From contig CAUYUJ010014561.1 of NCBI GenBank assembly GCA_963575745.1, forward strand, positions 214,891-278,890: a DNA stretch of 64,000 nt. Direction: 5' to 3'. Below the pieces are notes generated by a model that saw nothing but the letters and a program-made list of their open reading frames with translations, was not told the DNA's origin and did not search any database. Each line of letters begins with the position of its first letter. Position 1 is the stretch's first letter. Positions 52,943-63,135 of the stretch are shown here, in pieces. Both the position numbers and the translations under genes were made by a program. The DNA is from Prorocentrum cordatum. Lineage: Eukaryota; Sar; Dinophyceae; Prorocentrales; Prorocentraceae.

Positions 52943-53101
52943 TTAGGTTGGGCAGATCCTCCTACAGGCGGATTTGGAAGACAAATGAGAAATAGTCAAA
53001 ACATATCATCAAGTAGTCGAAAATAACCGAACAATCGTCCACATACTATTTTAAAAACTATTTTTGAATGTTCCTCCTGTAGAGGGACAGGCCCGACTTA
53101 A
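52943..53101 (+). mobile_element. T1 TIR element, copy B
   Basis: It starts TTAGGTTGGGCAGATCCTCC, TACAGGCGGATTT and ends CCTGTAGAGGGACAGGCCCG before ACTTAA. 159 bp with an AT-rich centre. The flanks CACTAGGG and GACTGGAA match at only 4 of 8 positions, so the target duplication is not supported for this copy. Confidence 0.8.
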
Positions 53102-53189
53102 GACTGGAATACCCTCCCCGAACCGACCTCGATCCTGTGCCTCGGTCCGACTGCAACTGGTCTGGCTGTCGGAAGCCCAACGCGTAACG

Positions 53190-53240
53190 CGGCCGTCCGG
53201 AACGATCCAGGCACCCCCAGAAAAGCCCTGGGAGAAGCGC
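53190..53240 (+). repeat. Dispersed block shared with 57435-57500
   Basis: GTCCGGAACGATCCAGGCAC, CCCCAGAAAAGCCCTGGGAG here corresponds to TTCCGGACGACCCGGGCACC, CCCAGGAACGCCCTCGGCGA there, about 75 percent by eye. Both may be pieces of one old repeat. Confidence 0.5.
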
Positions 53241-53496
53241 GGCAACCAGAGCACATCCTGGAAGCCCGTCTCTTGAGCACCGACCGCTACTCCCCAGACA
53301 TCTCCCGGGGTGGCATTCTGACCAAGAATCTCGAGGCGAATCCAGCGGTGACGACCAGGGCCTCCTCCCATGGGGCTGGAAAAAGGGGGCAACGGGCGAA
53401 GGGTAGCGGTATGGGTACCTTTTCCTCATGAGAAGGACGTCCGACAACCCGGCCAAGGAGGGACGGATAAGAGGAACACAAGCACAAACTACATGG

Positions 53497-53650
53497 GCAT
53501 AACCTGTCGGAAATCCGTGCGGATTTCTCGAACCGGCGCTGGCTGGCGGTGCCTCCGGCACCGCCCCTGGCGCGCTCCGCGCGCTGGCGAGGGGAGTCCA
53601 GCGCCGATCCAAGAAATTCGCGCGGACCTCCGACAATTCATGCTTGTGGT
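53497..53650. mobile_element. T3 inverted-repeat element, copy 3
   Basis: Arms: CATAACCTGTCGGAAATCCG / CATGAATTGTCGGAGGTCCG, then YGCGnATTTCT, then CGGCGCTGG. The centre is a GC palindrome (GGTGCCTCCGGCACC). This is the third copy of the family at 12971 and 17725. Confidence 0.7.
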
Positions 53651-54224
53651 AACTTTCCTGTTTACACTCGAACAGCAACGGACATTTTGGGATCCCGAAG
53701 CCGTGTGGTGACCTTCCAGTAGATCCTACATAGTTAAAACATCCAAGCTTTCCACGTTACTGTTTCGTGTCCCGTGTGCGTCCTTGTCGCAATTGTTTCA
53801 TGCAGCCCGCATTGGGCAGTGCTACATGCCCCGTCAGGTTGTGTGATCAGTGAATTTTCAGCGGACGATTAAACTACAAGCTGGGACAAGTTTTCTCCGA
53901 ACGCCGCCACACGGTCCAATGCCGCATAGCAGCATGACTTATGTGATCGATGGTTGCACTATGTGACAGAGTGGCCGAACACCCTGCGCTTCCGATGTCC
54001 ATGCCCGCTTCAGCACGAGGAAGAGGAGAGGGGAAAGGAGGAGGAGGACAATAAGCCCGTTTAGCATGGAGTCGGGCTATGCCCACGCCCGATGCCGGGC
54101 AAATTGCAACTATGTCTCCTGATACGCGTGCAAGATACCAGGTCGAACCATGGGCGGTGGAAAGACCCCGCAGGCGACGCTTTTCCACAGACGCGCCGAC
54201 ACTGCCCCCAACCCAGGAGGACGT
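53651..54224. other. No gene recognised
   Basis: Mixed sequence; open frames extend into the tandem repeat downstream. Confidence 0.35.
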
Positions 54225-54720
54225 CCAAGCGAAGGACGCCCTCGAATTTGCCAAATCATCCGCGGCGTGAGGACATATCAAGCGACATCGAACGAACACC
54301 AACACAAGGCAAGCACATTGCGAGGACGTCTCAAGCGAAACCATGCCCAAACCAGGACAAACCAGAGCCAAACCAGGCAAATTGTGAGGCCATATCAAGC
54401 GAAATCGGGCCCAAGCCAGGGCCCAAACCAAGCAAACCGTGAAGATGTCTCAGGTGAAACCGAACCCAAACCAGGGCCAAACCAAGCAAGTTGTGAGGAC
54501 GTCTCAAGCGAAACAGGGCCCAAACCATGCCAAAGCAGGCAAATTGTGAGGACGTCTCAAGCGAAACCGTGCCCAAACCATGCCAAACAAGGGCCCAAAC
54601 CAAGCAAATTGCAAGAATGTCTCAAGCAGGGCGCGCCGCCCAACCAGGCCGAACGAGGCCAACCCAAGCCAAACCAGGGCCCAAACAAGGCAAATTTTGA
54701 GAACGGCCCAAACAGAATCG
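54225..54720. repeat. 55-70 bp tandem array with GTCTCAAGCGAAACC
   Basis: Eight diverged units, each with CAAATTGTGAGGACGTCTCA, AGCGAAACC and a variable number of CCCAAACCAGGG words. It produces Leu/Val/Trp-rich minus-strand frames. Confidence 0.8.
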
Positions 54721-54739
54721 CCCAAGCCAGGATCCATCC

Positions 54740-55200
54740 ACTCCCCCCGATAAATTCCAATTGCAGGAGTGGATCACCCCAGCGGCCCCCCCAGCAGGCG
54801 TTAGCCCATTTAGAATTTTTATGGGGGGCGTTTGGACCGCATGTCCGCTGAGGCGGACGGGGTTCGGCTTCGTTTGTCTTTCGGTTGTTCTTTGGGCCTT
54901 GGTGTGGCGTAAGGAAAATGTTTCTGAGTCTATAATGCTTGCTGCGGGCGTTCCGAATGCTGATGCCTGTCGCCGTCCCATATCTATCAAGTCGAAAACC
55001 AGACGGGCTTTGAACATCAGAGAGATTGCGAATCTTAGCGCTCTTGGCGCTATCGAGCGCGGGAAATCCGGGTACATGGCATCATTGCCGTTACTTTGGC
55101 TGCTGCAGATAAAGCACGACTGTTCAATTCGAAGAACGTCTTGAACATGCTCTGACATACACTCGTCAATCAGATAAGTTGCCGTAACTCCGCTAGTGCG
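54740..55200 (-). other. Open frame of unknown nature
   Basis: The minus-strand frame reads IEQSCFICSSQSNGNDAMYP, then FPRSIAPRALRFAISLMF and ARLVFDLIDMGRR, ending in the tandem array. A CxxC pair and a helix-like stretch give it a protein-like look, perhaps a retroelement tail, but I cannot name a family. Confidence 0.3.
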
Positions 55201-55206
55201 TGTCAA

Positions 55207-57360
55207 TTAGAAACGCGCGGTGCCCAATGATACGGACACGGCAACACATAAAATAACCTAAACTACTTAAAGCACTGTCCTGCTCACGGATACTATCACT
55301 TGTAATGCGATCCTTGTCTGGGGGGCAAGCAAAACATTGGGATGCCAGCGCGCGCCAGCAGACCAGAACTCCCGAACGCATGGCGACTCAATGGTTCTTT
55401 CGTAAGAGTGCCCGTTCAACATGGAGGTTGCGCATGATATTGCTTTGCCTTTCCTTTACCCCAAGACGCCGTTCACGACACTTTGCTGGAGTAGAGGCTT
55501 TGGGTAAGACTGGCCGGTGTAAAACAGGCCCTTGGCCCACACACAATTTTGAATAATGCTGCAACGCCCAACACTCACTACAAAGCTTGACTTGCAAACG
55601 ATTGGGGGGCCTCGCAACAACTCTTACTACGCCTGCACGCGGACTAAATATCATCGCTACCACGGCACGCTTCGGTGCGATTTCGCCACTGCTGCAAAGC
55701 CGAGAACATCCTAGCATCCTTGCACTGGCTGCACCTGGCTTGGACTGTGCTTTCCCAACATCCCCGTATCTGTCTGCTTATTTCTTTGCCTCTCTCTCCC
55801 TCTCTCTCTCTCGTTCTCTCTTCCCCCCACTGCCACCCTCTCTTGTAGATATTCTCTCATGTTTCAATTTCTCATTCCAGCTTACGCTACAGTTGTTTGT
55901 TATTTTTCTCCGTATCTGCATCTCGAACACACAATCGATATTTCTGTATATGTTTATGTCATACATCTATGGATATAAAAATTGGCACCACGTTTTGTTG
56001 ATCACTTTTCTTTGTAGCTCCTCCCGTCCCTCGACCACCCAACCCCATCTTACCTGCACTTCTGCACCTCCGTCCCGTCGGCATCTCTGCCTCCCTCCTC
56101 TGCACCCGGCTGGGTCCCCTATCCCTTTGCCGTCCTGCCCCCTCTCGTCCCTCGCTGCTCTGAATCTGGGCATCTCTTCATGTATGCCGCTCTCCTTCTC
56201 CGCTCTGCTCGGTCTCTCCCCTCCCTCTCCTTCTCCGCTTCCCTCTCTCCCTCTCCCTCGCCCTGTCCCTCTCTTTCATGCTCTTTCGACTGCATGGGCA
56301 ATCGGGGTCCGATTTGCGGGCACGGCTCTCAACCAGGCCAGGACTGCCCCCCACTCGCCACTATGGCCGCTCATCGCAATAAGCTGGCCAAGCATAACAC
56401 TTTGGGGCTTCTGACGGTTCATGGCACCGTGTCTGGGCACACCCTGGGCGGCTGCAGAACCCTCGGGCAAAGCCGGCATGTACGCCACGCGCCAACGGCA
56501 AGCTTCCGATTCACAAGATGTGACGGAGGCGTGCCCCCCCATCGCGAAGATCAACGAATCAAGACACGTTCTCTCTGCAACGTCATCAGCGTGGACACAG
56601 TCACACCCACACAACACCGAACCCTCCTCACTTTTCCTGTAACCAACACTGCCGTCGAAGAAGACCACTAAACACGGCAATTCGTGTACAACTCTTTCGT
56701 GTCATACTGGATGCTTGCTGCGCCGTTAACGCATCCGCTTTTATATGTAGCTCTCTGCTGATCAGCTGGCCAAAATCGGCATCGCTCGCAGGGGCCGTGA
56801 GATAATACATGTTGCGACCATGTGTCACTCTCTCTCTCTCTCTCTGTTTCTCTCCCTCTCTATATCTCTGTCTCGCTCTCAGTTTTGTTTGTTATTCATC
56901 TCCTGTCCCTCTGTGTGTCCGGATCGCCACAATCTTCACCTGCACGGCTGGTCATTCTGACCATGGTGTGCTAGCCTGTCGTGGTCATTCGCATCGCCGC
57001 CTGCATCACTGGTTGCCGAGCAGACGCGGTGCAACATATACACAGAGCGCAAGGGAAGGGTGGACAAGGGCATGCCGGTCCTTGACAGCCGCCTGTCCCA
57101 TGTTTGTGTGGCTGCGACCGCCGCGGCGACCTCCAAAATCGACCCCGAGGTTTGACTCGGAGTCGGACTTCTCGGGACGACGTCCCTCACGGCCGTCCGA
57201 TCCGCCGCCTCTTGCGCAAGAAGGCCTTGCCGCGCCCGGTGGAGATTCCTCGCAGGCAACCCGCTGGGGGGCGCGGAAGGCCCGACGCCACAGCGGCAGC
57301 TCGGCGATGGCTGCGCGCGGTGGCGGCGGTGGGGGCCATCGGGCCCCCATCGGCGATCCA
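55207..57360. other. No gene recognised
   Basis: Mixed sequence with CT runs (55790-55830, 56180-56280, 56825-56880). Several frames of 100-275 codons exist but are composition-driven or unrecognised. Confidence 0.4.
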
Positions 57361-58745
57361 TAGGTGATTGGGGGTCGATGCGACCCCCCCGGAGCATATC
57401 ACCGTTCCCGGCGGCTCTCGGGTCATGACTCGGGACCGTTCCGGACGACCCGGGCACCCCCAGGAACGCCCTCGGCGAGGCGCAGCTGCTGGAGAGCACC
57501 CCGAGGCTGGAAAGCCGCCGGGATCCGACGAACACGCCCGAACACCTCCAACTTCGGACCTCGAGCCCACCCCAAGTGGCGGCCTGTCCCCGTCGGCGCC
57601 CCAACGGCCGCGAGCAGAGGCAGCGGGGATCACGATTGCAACGTCTGGCAGCTGTGCCGTCGAAGTCCCCCAGATTTTGGACTTCTCTCTCTCTCTCTCT
57701 CTCTCTCTCGCTTGGTTTCTCACACAATTCTGGTTGGACCCCAACATTGAGTAGCAGGGAGGCCACAGACTCGTCACACGAATCGACGCCTCCCCGCGTC
57801 TTCCTCCCGCTTGTCGCTGCTGGCCCCCGACATGATCTTCCTCATTGCCCTCGTCCCCAAGCGTCTGGCCGCCCAGCGAAGCCTGGCGGAACGCCAGGGT
57901 GGTGGGGCAAGGTGGAACACATTTTACGAAGGCACGGGGTTCCTAGAAGGGATTGGAGGGTTCTGAGACAGCGTCTCCGAGGTCATGGGCCCATCTCAGT
58001 CTTGTTCTCGGTAACGCCCGTTACCAGCCCCGCCCCCCCTACCCCTCCTGGCCGCTCCTCGCTAGCGCGCGATATCCCCAGGGGGTAAACAATCAAATCT
58101 CCAGGAGCCCTCCTGCCTTCTTGAACGGCCGCCTTCCTCGCCCTGCCTCCTTCTGCGCGCCGCCGGGAGGCGTCACGGCGGCTGCCTACAAGCGCGCCAG
58201 CGCCGCCTCATTCCGTGCCGTGCTGCCCCCAGCTGTCTACAAACAAGCTGGTGCAGGATTCTGTACAGTGCTTTCCACGTCTCCAGGAGGGATGGCGGAG
58301 ATGCCCATCACATTGACGATCTGGCAGACGTGTCTTAAAGCTAATGTGCGCGCTGAGGGGCGCCGAGGGCTTCAACGGTATCCACGGACGTCTTATATCG
58401 AATTATCCCGCATTCCACTCGACAGGTACACCAAAATGGTTCAAACATCGAACGCCCCCGTGAAAGCGATCCCACTCGGCCGCGAGTCGTCGGTGCTCGC
58501 GGGAATCCAGACAGCGTGCCCTTAACCCTGGCCTCGCAAACTGAATCAGAAACACTCAATCAAACAGAAATTAATATCTTCGCAGCCCCACAGCCAGAAG
58601 AACAACCAAAAAAACGCGAGGAGGGCGAAGAAGTATACGGAAGGACGAGGGAAGCTCAGGAGAGGGGGAATAGTGGCTTACGGAGAAGCTGGAAACCCTC
58701 AAGGAATCGAGTCGTGGACCCCAAGGTCCACCCTGGGATACATAA
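57361..58745. other. No gene recognised
   Basis: Includes the dispersed block at 57435-57500, a CT run (57685-57712) and a plus-strand frame of 190 codons (57953-58525) without a known domain. Confidence 0.35.
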
Positions 58746-58749
58746 TTAC

Positions 58750-58835
58750 ATATCTTTATATATATAAAGATGTGTATGTATATATTTGTGTATATATATA
58801 TATTTATCTTTGTATATATATATAGAGAGAGATAT
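58750..58835. repeat. TA-rich island
   Basis: TATATATA/TGTATATAT words ending in GAGAGAGA. Confidence 0.9.
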
Positions 58836-58974
58836 CCGGAATACACCGCCGCTGCGAGAGGTTTGACCCATTTCGTGGCTCCACAAAGATAACGTCGAAC
58901 GAAGGCTTCAATGGTGGGCAGGGGCCATCACGACATTGAGCGCCAACGCCTGCGAGCGACAAGACGCCCCTATT

Positions 58975-59335
58975 TCGACTTCGAAATCGGCAGGGCTCGA
59001 ATTGAGATTTGGATGAATTCCTGAGCGGAATCACCAGTTCGACTTCGAACCGAATGGGTTTCGACTTCTGTTTTGGCGGGAATATTCGGCGGAATCGCCG
59101 TTTCGATTTCGAGCCCGGGACTTTCGAGTTTGGTCGGCATGGTCTTTCAATGCAGCCGCAAGCGGGATCGCTATTTCGACTCGGCAGACCGCTTGGAATA
59201 TAAAATTGAACATGCGAAAATCCAGAAAGTCGAAAGTGTGGCTTTCGCTCGGGACTTTCTCAGAAACAACGGTTCCGACCTGATGTCGAAACCCGTTGGC
59301 CCGAAATCGAAATAGCGATTTCGCCCAAAACTTCT
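58975..59335. repeat. TTTCGACTTCGAA degenerate repeat
   Basis: Roughly fifteen scattered TTTCGA/TCGAAA half-sites, many palindromic (TTCGACTTCGAA), with no fixed period. Confidence 0.55.
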
Positions 59336-59765
59336 TCGAAGAAGAAATGTCCTCCCGAAGTCGGAACTTCCTGGTCCGACATTCCAGCTGCATGAAAATG
59401 CCATCGCTACACGAAGTAACGAGACGCACCCTGGCAACACTGTACTGAGGCCTCGTCGCCGAACCAGCCCCTTTCGAAATGTCCCCCGTTGACAACACTG
59501 GACCGGGTCTCCGCCACCGAAAGGGGATCATTTAAATTTGGCCCAACTTTCGTAGTGGCGTTCCCCGGGCTTGGGAGGGGCCAGAGGGAGACCTGGGGTG
59601 GCGAGAAAACGCAGAACCCCTTTTTGCCCTCAAGTTCTGTCTCCTCCTTTTGATGGGTGCAGAGAGTGGACCAGCAAAGCATTCGCTCTCGGGCAATTGC
59701 CCGAGCGCGCCCGAGGTGCCAAGAAATGTTCAAGAAATGGAACATGGCCGTTGCTTCCTAAGCTT
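59336..59765. other. No gene recognised
   Basis: Mixed sequence with short open frames. Confidence 0.35.
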
Positions 59766-59769
59766 TCCG

Positions 59770-60050
59770 GCTTCAGATCGCACCAAGAGGGCTCCAAGAG
59801 GACCTCCAGAAGGCCAGAATGCTTGCTTTTCTTATGTTCTGTTTCAATGGTTCCAGCGTTCTTGCCTTTTCGGGCTTCTGACGCTCCATGACGGCCCACG
59901 AGGCCCTCAAGAGGTCCGCAACACGCTCCAGGAGGGCCCCAAGACGGCCCCGAAACAGTTCCTTCGACCTCCAAGACGACCCCGAGGCGCCCAAGGAGGG
60001 ACCCGCGACTGCCCAGAGAGGGCCCCGAGTCGGCCTCCCGAGGCCAAGAA
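59770..60050 (+). repeat. CCAAGAGGACC minisatellite with head motif
   Basis: The head at 59845-59893 (GTTCTTGCCTTTTCGGGCTT, CTGACG) separates two tracts of the CCAAGAGG/CCAAGACGGCC repeat. Confidence 0.7.
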
Positions 60051-60770
60051 GTCTCGTGGGGGGCGTCGGAGGTCACGGCGCCCTGTCGCTTGCCACGACT
60101 TTGTGGGTGGAGCAGTGGCCGCCATTGGGGCACCAACATCGCACCGAGGCGCTCGTGCATCGACCCGCGCTGGAGGTGCTGCGCGGGAGGGCTGGAGGGT
60201 CGACTGCCGGCGGCCGCGCCCATCAGTTGAAGATGTGCAGGGTGCTGACGGCGTCTGATCTGCACAGAGGGCACTTCGGGCCGTCCTCCTGCCGGCGGCA
60301 TCAACCAACCAAACAACATGGCAATGGCCTCGGAAAGCGCTGCTAGCTCACTGCGCCACCCCATTGCATCTTCGCACTGGGCAAATCGGCGAAAGAGCCA
60401 CCTGGGAAAATGCGCGTTGCAGGATACCTCGACGGGCACGCATGGGAAGCGCGCCCTGGCCAGCAACCTTCGTCCGACCAGTACAGAAGGAGGGGGCGTA
60501 TTGGGAAGACAATTGCTCGACACTGTGCGGCGATAGCGTCTGGGAGGGGACAGCGCAAGATGGGAGCGATGCGCGCATTGTGCACGCATTGCCTGGGTAG
60601 GGAGAGTTGTAATTTCATTACACGCGCCAAGCTGGCCATCTGGCAGGTAGGAAGGACGACCATATATTAAAACATGTGTTGACCAGTTGGGTCGACCCGC
60701 TTTCGTTTCCTGGTTCTCCTCGTTCATTGTCCTGGCGTGCACCGCCCTTCCTCCCAGCTTTTGCCCTCCT
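60051..60770. other. No gene recognised
   Basis: A minus-strand frame of 370 codons crosses it. In another minus frame, KCPLCRSDAVSTLHIFN ends at a stop near 60224, reminiscent of a zinc knuckle but isolated. Confidence 0.35.
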
Positions 60771-60822
60771 CCTCCTCCTCCTCTTCCTCCTCCTCCTCCT
60801 CCTCCTCCTCCTCCTCCTCCTC
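60771..60822. repeat. TCC microsatellite
   Basis: A near-pure TCC run. Confidence 0.95.
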
Positions 60823-60884
60823 TTGCACTTCCTCATGGACCGACCGTCGACCGTCGTGCAAGTAGCAGGAGGGCCCTATTAGAA

Positions 60885-61142
60885 GCCTCCTAGATAGGGG
60901 TCGGAATAGATGGGGTAGGAGGATCGCGCCGCATCGGCGATACATCGGCGATACATCGGCGATGCATCGGCGATGCATCGGCGATGCATCGGCGATGCAT
61001 CGGCGATGCATCAGCGACGTCGGCGATGCATCGGCGACGTCCGCGTGAAAGAAATCGGGCTCCGCATCGAGCCGCATCGGCGATGCGTCGGCGATGCGGT
61101 GCGATCCTCCGACCCCATCTACTCCGACACCATCTAGGAGGC
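60885..61142. mobile_element. T5 TIR element with 12-bp repeat core
   Basis: Left arm GCCTCCTAGATAGGGGTCGG, AATAGATGGGGTAGGAGG and right arm (inverted) GCCTCCTAGATGGTGTCGGA, GTAGATGGGGTCGGAGG match over about 50 bp with one indel. The centre holds about nine ATGCATCGGCGA units. No coding capacity. Confidence 0.75.
60935..61105. repeat. ATGCATCGGCGA 12-bp tandem repeat
   Basis: Eight near-perfect units (60935-61030), then diverged GCATCGGCGACGTC variants. It is confined between the arms of the T5 element. Confidence 0.9.
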
Positions 61143-62379
61143 CTAGACCTATGGGAGCCTTGTCGCACACTTATAGAAAAGACGGCGTGCATCTTGCTCT
61201 TCGAAGATCACTGGGGGCGCGCGCCGATCCGAGCAATGCGCGCGGAGCTCAGAGACACGATGCTCATGCAATTGTTGCTCGCTTTTCGAGCACTGCTGGG
61301 CTTGATCGGCTGGGTTTGATCGCTTTTCGGGCGCCCTTCGCCGCCGCGCCAGGCTCGGCAGCATGGATCTTCGCGGGGGGGCGCCGCTCGCGCCGGCGTG
61401 GAGCGCCGCGCGCCTGCGCCTGCGGAGCGCCGGGCCCGCGCCCGCGGCCGCGGCCGCGCGCTCGTTCCGCGGGAACCACCTCGGCGCGGCCCGACTGCCG
61501 CGTCAGGTGCCGTGGCGCGTGCCGTGGCGCGGGCTGAGCCGTGCCGCGACGCCCGCCTGAGGGGACCGGGGCAGCACGCACTGGCGAGATCAGGCGCCCT
61601 GCCGGGCTGCTCCCCCCACATCGCTGCGCGCTCGCTCTCTGACATGCTGCGCGGCCCGGCCTCGCGACCGCGACGTGGGGCGAGGCCCACGCGCGCCGGC
61701 AGTGGGCGAGAGCTGGGTTCTCGGCGCTGCCGGGCCGGCCCGAGCTGGAGGTCCTGCCCTCGTGCTCGCGGGGCTGGCTGAAGAATCTGTGTCGGGGCCC
61801 TGGCGGCCGTCTGAGGTCCCGCCTGGAGCGGGAGGATCCCGCACTCCCGGCCCCCCGTGCGTCGTCCGGTCGGGGGGCGAGCTTCCGCAGCGGCTGCGCC
61901 CGCGCGAGACGGTGCGCGGCTCCGCCCGGCCCACGGGTGGCGCGACGCCGCAGGGGCGAGGGGCGTGCGGGCCGGGGAGGAGCCTCCGCTTCCTTCTCCT
62001 CCACTCCGGAGGAGGAGGAGTAAGGGGACGAATGCTATCACGACGATGGGGGATGAGGAAGGCGCGGAGGGCCTTGCAGAGGGCGGATACAAGAGAGGAG
62101 GGGTGGAAGGACGAAGCTGAGGCAGGATGAGACATTGGAGACGGCGGATGGGGACGGAGGAACGGAGGAAACACGAAGGGGGGAAGAGGAGGATGAGGGG
62201 TAGGATGAGCAAGTCGGAGGGAAGCGAAAAGGAATATGGATGTCGGGAGGGACGCGAGGAGGGAAGCGAGGCGGGAAGCGAGGAAGGAAACGATAACGGA
62301 GGGCGAGGAGGAAGATGGGGGGAGGCAAGAGGAAGGAGGAGATGGGAGGAGGGATGGTACTAACAGTATTAATGACCCT
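61143..62379. other. GC-rich then purine-rich DNA, no gene recognised
   Basis: 61330-61990 is extremely GC-rich, with open frames on both strands up to 334 codons. 62010-62350 is GGA/GGAAGCGAGG purine-rich. Nothing matches a family I know. Confidence 0.4.
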
Positions 62380-62545
62380 ACACATCGTAAAAACAATGGC
62401 GCTAATAATAGGGAAACGCGAATCGTACGACAGATCATAGTAATACTCGTGTTAGTAACACTAATCGTAATAACACAACGAATATCAGTAATACTACTTC
62501 TACTAGTAAACGTACTCGTACGGATCGAATCAAATTAACAATACT
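62380..62545. other. AT-rich patch with GTAATA words
   Basis: Degenerate GTAATA/CTAATA repeats bounded by purine-rich DNA. Confidence 0.5.
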
Positions 62546-62559
62546 ACTCACAGGAGGAG

Positions 62560-63135
62560 GATGACGACGCGAATAAGCATGATGATGATGATGAGGAGGA
62601 GGAAGAGGATGAGGAGGAGGGAGGAGGCGGAGGAGGAGGAGGCGGAGGAGGAGGAGGATGAGAGGGAGGATGTTGGAGGCCGACGAGGAAATTAAATATG
62701 AGGAAGAACTCCTCTTCCCCCCCTTCCTCTCCTAGTTCCTCCTCCCCCATCCGTCTTCATCCCTCCTCCCTCCTCAGTGATCAGTCAGCGGGAGCAGAGA
62801 GCAGGAAGGGAGAGGAGGATGACTGAAGAGGGAGGAGAGACGAAGAGAGATGGTGGAGGAGGAGCTAGGAGGGGAAGGAGGGGGAGGAGGAACTCCCCCT
62901 CATACTTCTCTTGCTCGTCCTCCTCCAACCTCCTCCATCATCTCCTCCTCCTCCTCCTCCTCCTCCTCCTCCTCCTCCTCCTCCTCCTCCTCCTCCTGCC
63001 GCCGTGGGCCTCGGCCGGAGGGTGTGTTGACCTAATTGTGGCTGCGGCCGAGGATATCGAGACGGTCTTCTTCCTCGTCCCCTTCTTCCTCTTTGTTGTC
63101 CTCCTCCCCCTCCTCCTCCTCCTCCTCCTGAATGG
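62560..63135. repeat. GGA then TCC microsatellites
   Basis: GGA/GAT repeats (62560-62670), mixed purine DNA, then TCC (62940-63000 and 63095-63130). Adjacent opposite-strand tracts could form a long imperfect hairpin. Confidence 0.9.

Noticed and set aside
60200-60300. RING-like KCPLCRS motif on minus
   Set aside because: Only one CxxC pair followed by a stop; upstream frames lack the remaining zinc ligands, so a RING or knuckle cannot be supported.
59630-60742. 370-codon minus-strand frame
   Set aside because: Half of it is the CCAAGAGG minisatellite (Gly/Leu/Ser-rich) and the rest shows no domain.
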